From positions 1-64,000 of the forward strand of contig JAIXMF010000006.1 in the NCBI GenBank assembly GCA_025201365.1: a DNA stretch of 64,000 nucleotides. The letters are read 5' to 3'. The DNA is from Syncephalis plumigaleata. Its lineage: Eukaryota; Zoopagomycota; Zoopagomycetes; Zoopagales; Piptocephalidaceae. A model generated the notes under the pieces. It made no database searches. It was not told the origin of the DNA and saw nothing but the letters and a program-made list of their open reading frames with translations. The position numbers and the translations under genes are program-made. Shown piece by piece: positions 1 through 15,488 of this stretch; positions within the stretch are counted from its first letter, which is position 1, and each line of letters starts with the position of its first letter.

Positions 1-1
1 T

Positions 2-781
2 AGTAATTGCAACGGTAGTAGCAGTGGTAGTAGCAGTAATCTCGCTGCGTGGCGACGGACAATCATCAAAGAGATCAACTTTTACTTATCGCTCGAGTCG
101 GGCATAACCCTATTCATCTCGTTCCTGATCAACTGCGCTATTCTTATTTCTTTCGCTTGCATTTTCCCACTTCATCAGAATCATAACAGCAACGGTAAAT
201 TACCGGGACTCTATGAGGGCGCAAAAGTACTAGAGACTGCCATAGGTCCATTAGGTCCCTTATTATGGGGTTGCGGTCTACTGGCCGCGGGACAAACCGC
301 AACAGTAACGGTAACCCTAGCTGGTCAACAAGTGCTGGAAGGGTTTTGGCGATATTCCGTGTCGGCGTGGCGTCGTATTGCCGGTACGCGTATTGCTTCA
401 CTCGTACCGGCACTCATCGTAGCTAGTGTATGGCCTGCGCACATCGATATGCTAGGTGAATGGTTTAACGTGCTACAAAGCATTTGTCTACCCATTGCCT
501 TGGTGCCACTACTACGACTTACTAGTGCACGGTCTGTAATGGGCGAGTTCCGCAATCCAGGCTGGCTACGCTTTCTCGGCTGGCTATTGCTAACACTGAT
601 CATGCTCATGAACGGCGTATTATATGCGGACCTTTTTGATCGCTACATTGGATCTACAATCATTGGTTATGTATTATTAAGCGGTGCTGGCCTCGGTATC
701 CTTGCTTACTTGGTCTTCTGCACCTATATCACCATATGTCCGTTAAAGCTGGTTGACGCCTCGATTTACAACAACGAATAG
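2..781 (+). CDS. NRAMP-family divalent metal transporter, 3' part only
   Basis: The frame is open from the first bases of the window to a TAG at 779-781, so the gene starts upstream. The visible 259 residues hold several hydrophobic segments and the stretch GLLAAGQTATVTVTLAGQ, which matches the conserved GLLAAGQSSTxTGTYAGQ signature of NRAMP/SMF/DMT1 proton-coupled Mn/Fe transporters. It is followed by EGFWR and the RIASLVPALIVA helix, as in the family. The first visible residues are a Ser/Asn/Gly-rich loop from a trinucleotide run, followed by a charged linker. Members move Mn2+ or Fe2+ across plasma, endosomal or vacuolar membranes. Which of these applies cannot be seen. No intron lies in this last 780 nt. 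Family call is firm; N terminus and substrate are unknown. Confidence 0.88.
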   Translation, partial: SNCNGSSSGSSSNLAAWRRTIIKEINFYLSLESGITLFISFLINCAILISFACIFPLHQNHNSNGKLPGLYEGAKVLETAIGPLGPLLWGCGLLAAGQTATVTVTLAGQQVLEGFWRYSVSAWRRIAGTRIASLVPALIVASVWPAHIDMLGEWFNVLQSICLPIALVPLLRLTSARSVMGEFRNPGWLRFLGWLLLTLIMLMNGVLYADLFDRYIGSTIIGYVLLSGAGLGILAYLVFCTYITICPLKLVDASIYNNE

Positions 782-1216
782 GACGTAAACGTATAGGTTA
801 CACCTGTGTGTGTTATCTACTATTTTCTATCACTATGACTGGTCATTATATGGTTATCCAACGGAATAATGTAATCGATTTATTATTTTACGCCGACATC
901 CGACGAGTTCTACGTGTGCTATCCTTAGCTTTTGTACTTGTATTTTATAGTATATTAAGCATCTTAATAAAGAGCAACAGCAATTTATTAAACATCCATG
1001 ATGCTATAGCTAGATACTGCCAATATCATTCGTTATTACTATTATTACTTGCTATTAGTTTATTCTCGGATGATAATCCATTTATATCCAGCGGTATCTT
1101 GCTAGAATCGTTAACAATGAACAAACAATTTAATTCAGCAAACGTGTCGTATTCCACTTGTACTCTCTATCGTTTAAACTAGTAACACCAGCACATCGCT
1201 CCTTTTATCCTCTAAT
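782..1216. other. Intergenic, no supported gene
   Basis: AT-rich spacer between the transporter stop and the F-box-like gene. An open frame at 808-1182 has hydrophobic, low-complexity codon content, no recognisable family and no convincing start context, so it is not called as a gene. Confidence 0.5.
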
Positions 1217-2869
1217 ATGACGTTAGTCACCAGCGGTACCAACTCGAGTATACCTTGTAGATTACTGAACTTACTGCTATTTGCACTGCCCTCGTCTAGC
1301 CAACTGTATTTCTTCGCTCTACTAAGTCATACCGAACTATTAAGACTAAATCGTTGTTGTCGGTCATTAAGGAATGTTATTCAAAATAACCCAATATTAT
1401 GGAAGTACCTGTATCGACTTGAGTATCTATCCGATGCCTATTACCCTATAGAGTGGGATTTTGTACTATGGTGCGTTCGTACGAGCCAGCCTAGCAACCC
1501 TATGCCAAGAAGGAGAATGGATCTGATCAACGATATTAATTGGTACGATAGTTATCGACGACGTACGACTACCGAGAACAATTGGCGACTCGACTATGCT
1601 AATACGAATCGTATTAGTCTCGGACCAGACGATGGTATCTTTGGCGCTAGAAGATTTGCCGACGTGCATTCGATTCCAGCCAGTGGAGACATACTACAAG
1701 TGCATTCCATGCAACACAATTTTATTCATTATTACGACTTAGAATGCTCGGCGCACGTTGATCTCGAACGATCTAATGGTGAAACTAGAGAGAATCTACT
1801 AGTGCCTCGCCTAGCATCGCTTCATTGGGCAGTTTTGATTTGGATCAGCATTCGAATACGAGTCCTACATTAGGCGATCACTATATGACTACAATATTCG
1901 AACACGACATCAAGCATGACTATAAAACGGTAACAATGTTCATGCGTGGACATGACGGTCCATTGGATAGCATCGATATTCCGGCAACATGTTACATTCT
2001 AAGCATTAGCAGGAAATGGGCACTCGTTGTGGAAATGCCGAATAAGCCAGCGCCTTCGTTTGGCATTACTTTTAGTGAGTGCGACATAGAAATAGGCCAT
2101 AGTATTGCATGTTGCTAACCATACCATATCTCCTGATCTATGCAGCGAGTATAACGGTAATCGATCTGGATCACAGTATATTACATTCGGATAGTATTCA
2201 TAGCGCTTGGGATAAAGTGTGCTTCTATAGGACGGATGATGACTCGGCCACCGTATACACAGCAAGAGTGGATGATAGTGGAAAACGGCTTGAATGGGCG
2301 TTATATCAGTTCTCGAGTACCGCGCCACTTATCCAGTTACACGCGGGCTGGTTCGATCTACCGGAGATGGAGTATCCACAAGTTCAAAGTGCCCATCCTT
2401 TACAGCAATCCCAAGTAGCAATTCTACTTTTTAACGCAGATGCTACCATTAGAAGTTACATGATTCATAGTGTAGCGACATCGGGACGAAACGATCCACC
2501 GAGGAACATGATCGATATTACCGATGAAGGCTTACCGATCCCACTCTTGCGTGAAGGTTTAAATGTTCCATTACTGCCGGTATAAGACTATACTGTAATC
2601 GCTCGTTTAGCACCGATGAACTGTTACACTTGCCAATTACTACTCAATTTCAACATGCCATTGGAAGCTTGTATTGCATTCAAGTGTGGCAAGACTCTAA
2701 ACTCCTAGAGTACTTGGTCGACATTAATACGAAAAAAATCATACGCACACTGCACACCACTACCAACACAGATAGATGGTCACGATGCACGATGACCGGC
2801 ATAATCATTCGACACTACGCAAATGAATGGACAAGTGCATTCGAGGTACAAGAATACGGTGCTGCATGA
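1217..2869 (+). CDS. F-box-like protein, copy 1 (frame disrupted)
   Basis: Lineage-specific protein paralogous to the gene at 44303-46003. The N-terminal F-box-like segment (about residues 22-70) reads LLSHTELLRLNRCCRSLR and continues to a Leu-Trp-x-x-Leu-Tyr stretch. Next comes a motif shared by both copies, WYDSYRRRTTTENNWR, then a longer domain ending in LEYLVDINTKKIIRTL. An intron at 2075-2145 (GTGAGT...ATGCAG, branch GCTAAC) sits exactly where copy 2 has its intron. The frame slips twice, near 1780-1820 and near 2555-2585. No GT-AG intron repairs either place, yet similarity to copy 2 continues in the shifted frame. F-box proteins usually recruit substrates to SCF ubiquitin ligases; that role is inferred. 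It may be a young pseudogene or intact with consensus errors. No transposon arms are seen around this copy. Confidence 0.6.
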
Positions 2870-3039
2870 TAAGGCTGCTTTGTTATACACATCTAATAAA
2901 CTAGATAGTAATACTGTAGAGGATAAGCTATAAAGATCACCTTGCTTATTACTTATTCTACCATCCTATATTGATCATTTATGCGTTTTTAACCGATTTA
3001 TTACGCTTTCTGTTACTGTTACTATTACTAATGCTACTA

Positions 3040-4311
3040 TTACGTAAGACTTGGCTCTTCGTTCACTGACTTCTTGATACGTAATAGAATGCTCGTCTTC
3101 CACGGATCGAGCTTTGTTAGCTGATCGTATTCGACAACGGTTTTTGTAAATTGTTCCACATCCTCGGCATCAATGGCTTCAGCAATATTCTAGATGGCAG
3201 TATTATCATCAGCATTATTATGCTATAACTTCATTCACTCTTATTACCTGAAGGAATTTGTACTCTCGAGTGTTGCTAAAAGTCAGATCCATATCCTGGT
3301 AGCAGGCCAATGCTCGTTGCAACTCATCCGTATCCTAATACATAAATGCAATTGGTAAATGCGCCATTAACAACACAGCTGATCAGTACGTGTAACTCTA
3401 CCTACCTTTAAACAAAGATGGCATAGACCAGCCTTGAGGAAATACTCCTTAAGCGACCATTTCGTCAATTGATTATCGACATTGGCCCGCGCTACTTGTT
3501 CAAACTTCTCAATCGCTCGCTCGTACTGCTCCAGCTGAGCGGCGAACTCGGCCACTTGAGCAAACAATTATTGGCTTGTCTATCCTCCATGATATATCGT
3601 ATTAATTCACAATGATCACTGTCAAGCATCGAGGATATACACTTTCTCTCTTCTCTTTCTCTCTCTTTCTACTTACGCTGTTGCCTCCTCGCCACCATAC
3701 CAGTCAGCCGCGATTTGGTAGGATTCCATTGCAGCCTCAAGATTAATCAAATCAGACTCATAGATCTGTGCCACTTCCTTTTGATGAGTGGCAGCAGGAT
3801 GGAAGCGACCACGCTCCGTGTAAATCTCTATGGCCATCTTCAAGGCAGCCACCGCATCTAACAAAAGCAATTAGAATATTATAGTCTTTTAGTCATCGAC
3901 TCGATCACGTAGCAAGTAGGCATGCTACCCGTCAATAGCTCTCTCTTTCTACCTTCTGGATTACTCTTTTTGTAACATTTCGATGCTGCTACAAATGTGG
4001 GTGCCGCCTCATCACGTTCTTGTATCCGTGTCTGCATATCAGCCTGTCGATAAAAACAATCGCCAGCCTCCTTCCCTATAAATACATGATAAGTAACATA
4101 ATGTAAAGTAGAGGCAGCATATTGACGATATACTGAAATAATACTCTCGTCATAGTGACGTACATAGTTTGGCCAATTTGAACTGATTAGCCGCTCGACC
4201 ATACAACTCGGCTGCTTCTTCGTATTTATTACCACCGAACCAGCCTGTATAGTTGGCCTTCTTCGTGGCCTTCATTAATAGATCGCGGGCCTCTTGTTCA
4301 GCGCTAGACAT
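3040..4311 (-). CDS. SEC17: Alpha-SNAP (Sec17)
   Basis: Adapter that links SNARE complexes to the NSF/Sec18 ATPase so that they are disassembled after membrane fusion. The start [15 protein letters not shown] at 4311 leads to [20 protein letters not shown], a family hallmark. Further exons give [52 protein letters not shown] and [20 protein letters not shown]. The C terminus [19 protein letters not shown] ends at a TAA at 3040-3042 and matches the conserved Sec18-contacting tail. The protein is all-helical and TPR-like, near 290 residues, the usual size. At least five short introns interrupt it, one near 4165-4082. It is transcribed divergently from the Siw14-like gene, with 631 nt between start codons. 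Confidence 0.93.
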
Positions 4312-4942
4312 GGTAACAACTGTGATATATCTGGTATGAGTCAGTCATCCTAAAGTGTGAAGCCGCTGAACTACCTTGACTATGATATCTCCTTTTTCTT
4401 GCTGATTCAAACTGGATGACAACGGCTACCTGCTAGATAGACAAACGAGCAAATAGTAACAACAACCACTCAGCTAAGCAGACGAACAATAGCTATCGAG
4501 TATGAGAGGGGAATAGTCGACAAGTCCAAGGAGAAACAAGGAGGACAATGGTAAGCTATGAATGGAATAGGTCAGTAGTTGTCAATCGAAGAGAGAGAGA
4601 GAGAAAGGACACATTTACGGAACACAGAATGATTGAAATCGATCACTCTTTTAAACTGTGATGCTTGCATACGCTACATATCAACAAGCAGACGATATAC
4701 TTTCTATTCGCTAGCCGTTCAAAGTAGGACATTCCCTTTTCCTTTCGTATTCTTACTTGACAGATTAGTCTAACCGTACAGACTATTTATGCTAGAGAAC
4801 ACGTTTACTTATCTACACTTCTACAAGCCAGTATAACTCCTTATCAGTTTATTGCTTATCGTCATTGTAGAGATTGGTTGTATTATTCGACACTAGGAAC
4901 GACGGCTATTTGACGCTACTCGCTAGATTTACTTTATAAACT
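4312..4942. promoter_or_regulatory. Divergent promoter region, SEC17 / Siw14-like gene
   Basis: This 631-nt spacer separates two divergent start codons, so both promoters should lie here. A short GA run sits near 4590-4606. I see no TATA box at a convincing distance from either start and no other gene. Confidence 0.45.
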
Positions 4943-5871
4943 ATGACCACGACAGTAGCCGAAGTGAACTATGAGACAGACCGTACGCGGGATCAGCCTC
5001 TAGTGCCACCGCTTAACTTTGCTCTCGTGGAAGCGGGTATCTATCGGTCGGGCCATCCAAATCCGAAGAATTATCGCTTTCTCGAAAAGCTTGGTCTACG
5101 CTCGATCATGTAAGCGAATAGGTATTGCTTTATTGATGTTGTAGCTATACTAAGCACATGCATCTGCCATAGCTTTCTTGCTAAGGAAGACTATCCACCT
5201 GACATGCTAGCATGGTTAAAGAAACATGACATTGCGTTTTATCAGTATCGTACGGCAGGCAATAAGGTTAGCAAAGCACGAGCGACATTAGATAATACAC
5301 ATAGCACGCTGATTCACCAATAATACGCCATCTTCTTAGGAACCATTTACTGAGATGGATCCCGTTAAAGTGGCCAGTCTACTTAGCTTGATGCTAGGTG
5401 AGAAACAACTTGACTATCATGAATACAATAAATGTACTAATATCCCGACTAGATGTACGTAATCATCCCGTACTTGTACATTGCAATAAGGGCAAGGTAA
5501 TGATGATAGCAATACCCATGCATTGCTGATATTAACTTACTTACTTGACGTGATAACAGCATCGTGTTGGTTGTTTAATCGGTTGTCTTCGCAAGTTACA
5601 GGTTAGTTCTCTCGATAATCCTCTTTAACATGACAGCATTATTAACTATGAGTAGAACTGGTCACTTACCTCGATACTAGCCGAGTATAAACGATTAGCG
5701 GCCAAACAGAACATTGCCGATGAAGAGGTAAGCAGTGAATGGACATCATCTCCTCCATTGAACCAATAGCTTATTAATCGTACGACTATGTAGTTTATCG
5801 AACTATTTGCCACTAATGTGGATTACAGTACTGAATGGCAACCTAAATGGCTCAAATCACTTTCTGAATAA
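4943..5871 (+). CDS. Siw14/Oca-type atypical dual-specificity phosphatase
   Basis: Member of the plant-and-fungi PFA-DSP group (Siw14, Oca1). Siw14 is an inositol pyrophosphate phosphatase in yeast. Exon 1 encodes NFALVEAGIYRSGHPNPKNY, then FLEKLGLRSI, and splicing joins this to FLAKEDYPPDML. The catalytic P-loop is HCNKGKHRVGCLIGCLRK, a C-x5-R site with the invariant Cys and Arg; the intron between GK and HRVG splits the loop. The tail is FIELFATNVDYSTEWQPKWL, with a TAA at 5869-5871. Six short exons give about 190 residues. Which Siw14/Oca paralogue this is, and its true substrate, cannot be settled by reading. Confidence 0.85.
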
Positions 5872-6519
5872 TAGTAACAGTAGTTGTAGCTGTAGTAATA
5901 ACAATATAAACATACGCAATATCCATTCTTCTATGAGTGACATGCAATCACAATGATAATAATAGTAATGGGTGGGAACCAATAGCGTGCGTGCGCATTT
6001 CTTTTTTTCTACTATAAGAACTCAATGCCCACTCACACAGAGAGGCTAATTTTTCTTCTTGTTGTGGTTTTCTTCTTTCTCCTTTTTTTTCAATACTACT
6101 TGATACAAAAGAAACTCCATTTATTACGCTTCTATTCTCTTTTTCAATCTATTCTGATCATAAGAGCACTGCTTAGAGCGACGATACGTTGAAGTACCCT
6201 TATCATCTGCTTCATCATCGTTATTACAGTGTTTAATAGCGTAAAAGGTAAATATACAATCTACTTGGTGTAGCTATATGCATCTATCATCCTTGTATAT
6301 AAGAGATCGCGATAGTTGGTTACTCATCATATTGTTTAATCTAATATTCGAGTATTTGTATGCTAACTATGATTAAATAGGTTCAATACACTATTAGTTG
6401 TAGTAGTATTGCTAGTATACACACATACGCGCCTTTCACTCACTCACTCGCTCACTCATCCTTGTGTGTGTGTTATCAAGTTCTTCATACGAAAACGCAA
6501 TCCATTTCATTGTTTAGAC
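5872..6519. promoter_or_regulatory. Intergenic region upstream of DBP2
   Basis: 648 nt holding the phosphatase 3' end and the DBP2 promoter and 5' leader. It has T-rich tracts near 6000-6120 and a CACTCACTCACTCGCTCACTC run near 6437-6457. No gene or RNA is recognised. Confidence 0.4.
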
Positions 6520-9428
<2,909 letters not shown>

Positions 9429-10026
9429 ATACACTAATAATAATACAATAGCAGTAGCAGTAGCAGGTTGCTTTTTCCGCTGCTGTTACTACATCCATGA
9501 TACAAGTATACAAATGTGTACGCATTATCACCTATCATCACTTTAGTTCACATTATCCTACAGGATCTCTAGCTTCGTTTCCCTTCATTGTTAACCTAGC
9601 AATTCAATTCTATGACATTATTGCATTATCGCTTACAATAAATCCATTTGCATTGCTGATCATCATCATCCATAATAACATTGTTACATTGATTGACTTG
9701 TTTGGGTTGTACTGATTCCAATTCCAATTGAAATGTATCCACCACTAATCACTTGTCCTTTATGGATGCTGTCTCTCTCTCTTTCAATTGTGTTATTGAC
9801 TCGTTCCATTCTATATGCTTTCAAATCAGTAGATTGCTTGTTTCTTTTCTCTCTCTCTTGTTTGCTCTACCGCTATCCTACGTATCCGCGTCATCAACAA
9901 TACTCTTACTTGTACATTATTGTATTTGCACGGTAAGCATCACTTGTACCTGTATGCTATCTCATCTAATTTGTACTATTCGTAATAGAGGAACACTACT
10001 ACGCTCACGCTTATTGAATAATCACC
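9429..10026. other. Intergenic, no supported gene
   Basis: This spacer holds the DBP2 3' UTR and the promoter of the KIAA0930-like gene. It is AT-rich with T/C tracts near 9775-9870. Open frames here are hydrophobic low-complexity translations without family signs. Confidence 0.45.
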
Positions 10027-11702
10027 ATGCGTTCACTAGGGCATGTTCTTCAGCGATTATCGGCTGAATCGTTGACACCGCCCATGACTATGGCTCAACT
10101 GGCTAATAGTAAACATACAGCTAATGATGCCACAGCAACGGTACTGATAATCATCGTATGATACGACATCGTACATCGAGTAAATCACTCTACGGTCAAA
10201 TTGTTGAAGGTGATCCTGATTTATATGATCCAAGGTAAATAGTAACGAGGACTACATTAGTATTCATAGTAGAATAACCATCATCATCATCATCATCGTA
10301 TTAGATGGCAACGTTTATTTCAAGAGTATTTCGTAGATCATAGTGATCCAGATAATGATGATTTACTATTCTTTGTTCGTAATCATAATGAACGCTATAA
10401 TGGCAATATGATAATGAAGATGAAGGCGACGACGAGCAGCAACGTCCATCGGTGAATCGACGTTCAAGTATAACTTCTGCGGCGTCATCAAGGCCTTCCT
10501 CGGTGCTTACACATCGACAACCACTCGAGAATAATGCCGATCCAGTATTTGTTAAACGACGCCAACCACCACCTAATCCAATGCCGCAACTGGATAATGA
10601 CACTGTATTCTGGAAGGAAACATTCTTTCTAAATCTTATTGTTCAAGTAAGTCATAGACAACTCGATGTATCATAATATTGACTGATGTGTGGATTATTA
10701 TGTTTATCTTATAGGTACCTGTTAAATTAACAGTAGCCGTGTGTAAACGTAATGTGGAACAATCAACGACATCCGGTCGACGTAGCAGTATGATACAAAC
10801 GACTAGACGTGTTAGTCGTAGTGTCTACGCCATGCCTACAAAGTCAAGTGTTAACGAGAAGGAACGCAGTTGGGAATGCTCCTGGCCACTTATTTATTAC
10901 GTTGTCGAGGATTTCGAGGAGGCATTCGAGCATTTGGTGGTACGTGATGGTGAATACTTGTGTGTGGAATTATCTGCCATGATACCTGCTATCACGTCGA
11001 ATCAACATAAACGATCGGATAGTGGACAAGAACAGCAACAACAACAACAACAAGGTGTCTCGGCTGCTCTATCTGCACTTAATAGTGGTGGTAGTGGTGG
11101 TCGACGTATATCCCACGATGGTAATAATCATTATAAAGTAACATTATTCCAAGGGGCAGCCAGTTACGCAGCACTCATGGATAATTATAAGCGTAAAACG
11201 GCACCTAAACTTAATCGTCGATTCCGTATTGTAATGGGACACGAAGCACCACTCACCGAATTTATTATGATGCGTGGACCTGGCGGTAAGGGACATGCAC
11301 AAGTGGCCATCACAGGACACGACACACCCGCTACTCCTATGCTACTGCTACTGCTAGTAGTAATGGTCCACATTATCCAGAACCAAATAGAAATTACGAT
11401 AGCCACTGCTTGATCGTGATTATCCTCGACGAACGGATAGTCCAGTTGTCGCACCATTCGCTAGACCCACCTCGGCTGCCTCTTTCTTTCAATCACTCAA
11501 GCGTATCGCACTTAATGAACGACCGGAACCCGTTGTCTATAACAGCTTGAAATGCTGTATGACATTTGTTAATGTGCCATGGACAAGTATAGTAGCGTAA
11601 GTGTATACACACATATATTATATAATATTATCTAAATAGTTGATTGCATCTAGTGACTTAATGACCGTATGGAAACATGTAGCAGCAAAACAATCACACT
11701 AA
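10027..11702 (+). CDS. KIAA0930-like (DUF2045) protein, frame slips in the consensus
   Basis: The segment order matches metazoan KIAA0930: a WQRLFQEYF / DDLLFFVRN N-terminal part, then FWKETFFLNLIVQ, VKLTVAVCKR, WPLIYYVVEDFEEAFEHLV, EYLCVELSAM, YKVTLFQGAASYAALMDNY and FIMMRGPGGKGHAQVAITG. The C-terminal part SLKCCMTFVNVPWTSIVAD parallels the end of the human protein. The cellular role is essentially unknown, so none is assigned. Introns are visible around 10237-10314, 10647-10714 and 11599-11653. The frame slips at least four times (near 10139, 10405, 11340 and 11400), all compatible with missing bases and mostly in low-complexity linkers. The conserved blocks on both sides are intact, which argues against a real pseudogene. 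Start MRSLGHVLQRLSAES at 10027 is the first ATG of the run. Confidence 0.78.
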
Positions 11703-11941
11703 TCTACTACTAGTAATTATTCTGTATTATATTTGTTATTATAAATAGTCTCATTTATTAATACTGCCTTGTAATGAAATACAAAGTCGATATCCCCGAT
11801 CCATTTATGTTTGCAGCTGAGTTTACCTCTTGTGTCATCATCATCATCATCAACATTGATATGAATTTGATATGATCGCTCATTCAATCGAGATAATTTC
11901 ATTCCTCTCTCTCTCTCTCTCCCTTCACTTTCACCTTGAAC

Positions 11942-12735
11942 ATGAGCGATTTACATCAGCGTAAACCATCTAGCAAGAAGCAACCAGTATCCAATGATAC
12001 TGATGTGGATGCTTTAGCATATGATAAAGCTAGCACAAGTGGTATTGCAGTGGGTAGTATAGTACGCACACTACTTATGCTACTTGTCTTTTTCTTCTTC
12101 TCTTCCTACGTCATCACCGATACTTGGCTATGGGGCTATGAGGGCAAGTGGTCTAATCCACGTCAATGGTTTCCGGTAATGCTCACTCACTCTCTACTAC
12201 TAGTAATAGGAACAACTAATAACAAGTGTATATGAATAGAGAAAACACAAGTATTCACTGAAGAGGAACTACTACAATATACGGGGAAAGACCCGTCATT
12301 ACCCATTTATATTGCTATCAAGTAAGTATTCACTTCTATAGACTCATTAGCTTATAACTATAGCTATATCTGTTATTGCTAGTGGTGAAGTATACGATGT
12401 AACAGAAGGTCGTGATTATTATGGTCCTGGTGGCAGTTATCACTTCTTCGCAGGACGTGATGCTGCTCGTGCCTACATCACCGGCTGTTTCGATACTCAT
12501 CTTACACATGATCTACGTGGATTATCAAGTGATCAATTGAAAGTAAGTAATGGAATGCTATTACATGAACTAGTTGCTTATTGATTGATTGATTATATAG
12601 CAACTTGATGGTTGGCGTGATTTCTATCGTAATAGCCACAAGTATTACTTAGCAGGTCGAGTAATTCATCCGGCTATCCCGAAAGATGCACCCATTCCTG
12701 AGGATTGTGACAATGCTGCTGGACAAAAGCCATAA
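11942..12735 (+). CDS. Membrane-anchored cytochrome-b5-like haem-binding protein (MAPR/neuferricin type)
   Basis: The N terminus MSDLHQRKPSSKKQ is polar, followed by a transmembrane segment TLLMLLVFFFFSSYVITDTW near residues 42-61. The cytochrome-b5-like domain begins FTEEELLQYTGKDPSLPIYI and continues through GEVYDVTEGRDYYGPGGSYH, FFAGRDAARAYITGCF, LTHDLRGLS, LDGWRDFYRNSHKYYLAGRV. YDVT, YGPGG-YH-FAG-DA-RA and the distal WxxFY match the MAPR group (PGRMC1/Dap1, neudesin, neuferricin), which bind haem through Tyr residues. Introns interrupt after WFP, after AIN and after DQLK. The tail is IPEDCDNAAGQKP with a TAA at 12733-12735. It is probably a type II ER or endomembrane protein that helps P450 or sterol metabolism; that role is inferred. 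Confidence 0.82.
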
Positions 12736-12997
12736 ATAACATATAAAGAAATGGCATTAGTAACACGTACACATTGACATTAGAATATTGGTAATCAATT
12801 TATTGTTATACTACTATGATTGTGTTATGAATGATGTATGTCAATAACAACAACCATGACAGCAGTGAATAATAACAATAATAGTAATGGCATTCATATC
12901 CATTCGTGCATACAATAAGTGCGTGCATATATGGCTTCTACACAATGCCACTTGACAATAAACTTGTTTACTTGCTATTTTTATATGAAACCACGAT

Positions 12998-15488
12998 TTA
13001 AGCAGTGCGTTGTCTACATAGGAATACATCAACATCAACGTTAATGATTAGTAAATGAGCTGAATGACTAACAAGCATATAAACACTTACCGTGGTGCAC
13101 ATCGAATAATGTTATCGACACGTAGGATAAGTTCAGCTGCCTCCGAGGCACTTGATAATACTTGACGCTTCAACTTGAATGATTCGGTAATGCCTAGTTC
13201 GCGTACATCGCTCACAACACCTTGGTACATGTCTAATCGTGCATTACGGGTAAGTAAGGCAGCTTTCTACTTGACAGATATAATCTAATACTCTACCTAG
13301 ACCAGCAGTGTCACGACCTTCATAGTGGGCAGCACGCAATTTAGTCACTAGATCGGCACTGTCATAACCAGCATTATCGGCTAGAATAGTTGGTAGCTAA
13401 CAATGACAATGAATATTAGTTAGTTTTTACTCGTTACACTGACATTATACGTCGTGGTAATGATCGTCTAGCCTACCTGACGCAATGCACGAGCGAATCC
13501 TTCAATGGCTAATGCCTTCTTGCCTGCCGTAGTGGATGCAATGTCATCTACCGCCTTTGACATGAGCATTTCCGAGCACCTAGTAACACATAGATGTTAA
13601 TGACACATGCATGTATATGTGTATGAGTGTATACATACCACCACCTAGTACAGTACGTGGTTCCTTGACTGTTTGCGAGAGTACACATAGTGCATCGTGT
13701 AGGGAGCGTTCCGCTTCATCTAATAGTTGTCCGGTGGCACCACGTAACACACGGTGCATGCTTCACCGCTGCCACACCCGAGAAACGTACAAGCTAACAT
13801 GTATGTTAATTAGTATTACTGCTATTATCTAGCTAGTTATCTATCTCTTGCTTACCTTATCTTCACCAATCATGATTTCTTCAATCAAGTCCAATGACCT
13901 ACTTTAACCAATTCAGGATGATCAAAGGTTGAAGCAATTCACCACCTTATTCCATATGATTATTAGTCATCTTCTAGATCAATGTCGAATAGAACATGTA
14001 TAACTTACCTGTAACAAGTGCAAGTCGTTCAACACCATCGAAATCGGCGTGTTCAATGGCTGCAATACCGGCATCGGCAACAATTGTTCTGGCCAGTTGT
14101 AGATCAATTGACGATTAACGAAGCAATTGATACCATGAGCCTTGATCTTCTCCACCTTCTCCTTCATTTTATTCTATCATGATGATGATAAGTATAACTA
14201 TACATGTTGTTATATTGCTATTAAGAAGGCAACTTACACGTTCAGCTCGTTCTAGTTCCGCTAGTTTACCGGTAGCATCCACTCTTACACGAGCACCAAA
14301 TATCTTGATCTTATCAGTATCCATAGCTATGAAATGACTCCTTATTAGATCATCATTTACCAGTATGCTTATCATTACAAATACTAACCTGTATTGGCAA
14401 TGAGAATCTTGGCATTCTCGATACGTTTAGGCTGGTTGACACCAATACGCTTGTCAAGAATGAAACCATCATCGAGGTAGGAATCGGCTAGACGACCACC
14501 GGCCTTTTTGATAATTTGAATGTTCTCCAAATTAGTGCTACCCTATTATCGTATAAATCAAGCGAGTATTAGTAACGAGATGTATTTTATATCAATTAAT
14601 TAGCTAGTAGATCGAGTAGAGCTACCTTTAGACGAAGTACAGCATCCACGGCTAGTCTAGAGAAGTACTCCTTGTCTTGCGAGAGCACCTTCGAGCTTAG
14701 AGTGGTGCGTGCAATGTTGATCAATCCTCGCGGAATCTCTCCTGATCCTGACTATTGTCAATGGCCGCCTTTTCTAATGCCTCTAACGCGGTCTTTGAAG
14801 CAATACGGAAACCGTCCACGATGACTTGCGGGTGCACCTTCTGGTTGATGAGTTGTTCGGCCTCGCGCAACAATTCAGCCGCTAAAACACAAACTGATGT
14901 GGTGCCATCGCCAACCTCGTCATCTTGAACCTTTGAGCAATCTATAGGAAACGCAATCAAGTGGGGTTAAGGATCAACAAGAGTAGTAGCCATCAACGCT
15001 ATCTATAATGGACATCAATTATAAAAAGGATACTGACTAGCACTTTGGCTGCTGCATTATCAAGTGCAATCGATTTCAAGATGGTTGCACCGTCATTGGT
15101 AACAATAATGCCTTGATTGGTCATGGATTGAAGAATCTTGTCCTATATATGCATACATACATGCATATGATGTTAACAACTTGCTGTCATCGACGTGTTC
15201 AATGACAATAGTGCACGACTACTTACCATGCCTTTTGGACCTAGTGTACTCTTTACAAGATCACCGACTGCAATGGCACCAACGAATGAGGACTAGATCA
15301 GTATGCGTTAGCGTGGATCTGCTACAGGATCAATCTATGCAAACACTTACTAGACGAGCATTTTCGGCACGTTCCTCGGTGGTATCCTGCTGGAAGATCT
15401 GAACTGGTGCAAGACTCTATTGCAATAGATCATAAAGGTGAGTGATGGAGTGCATACCTTTAGATGAAGCAACCGTGCCACTCACCAT
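12998..15488 (-). CDS. CCT2: Chaperonin TRiC/CCT subunit beta (Cct2)
   Basis: Subunit of the cytosolic chaperonin ring that folds actin and tubulin. Only the start codon (15486-15488) lies in exon 1; splicing across 15485-15417 gives [20 protein letters not shown]. Conserved blocks follow: [118 protein letters not shown] and [16 protein letters not shown], ending APRQRTA with TAA at 12998-13000. GDGTT and NDGAT are the ATP-binding signatures, and the sequence fits beta best. The frame slips by one missing base at about five places (near 14080, 13938, 13892, 13767, 13750), each inside a block where the shifted frame restores the family sequence. At least eight introns. Confidence 0.93.

Noticed and set aside
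808-1182. Possible 124-residue membrane protein
   Set aside because: Hydrophobic translation of AT-rich DNA with no family pattern or start context.
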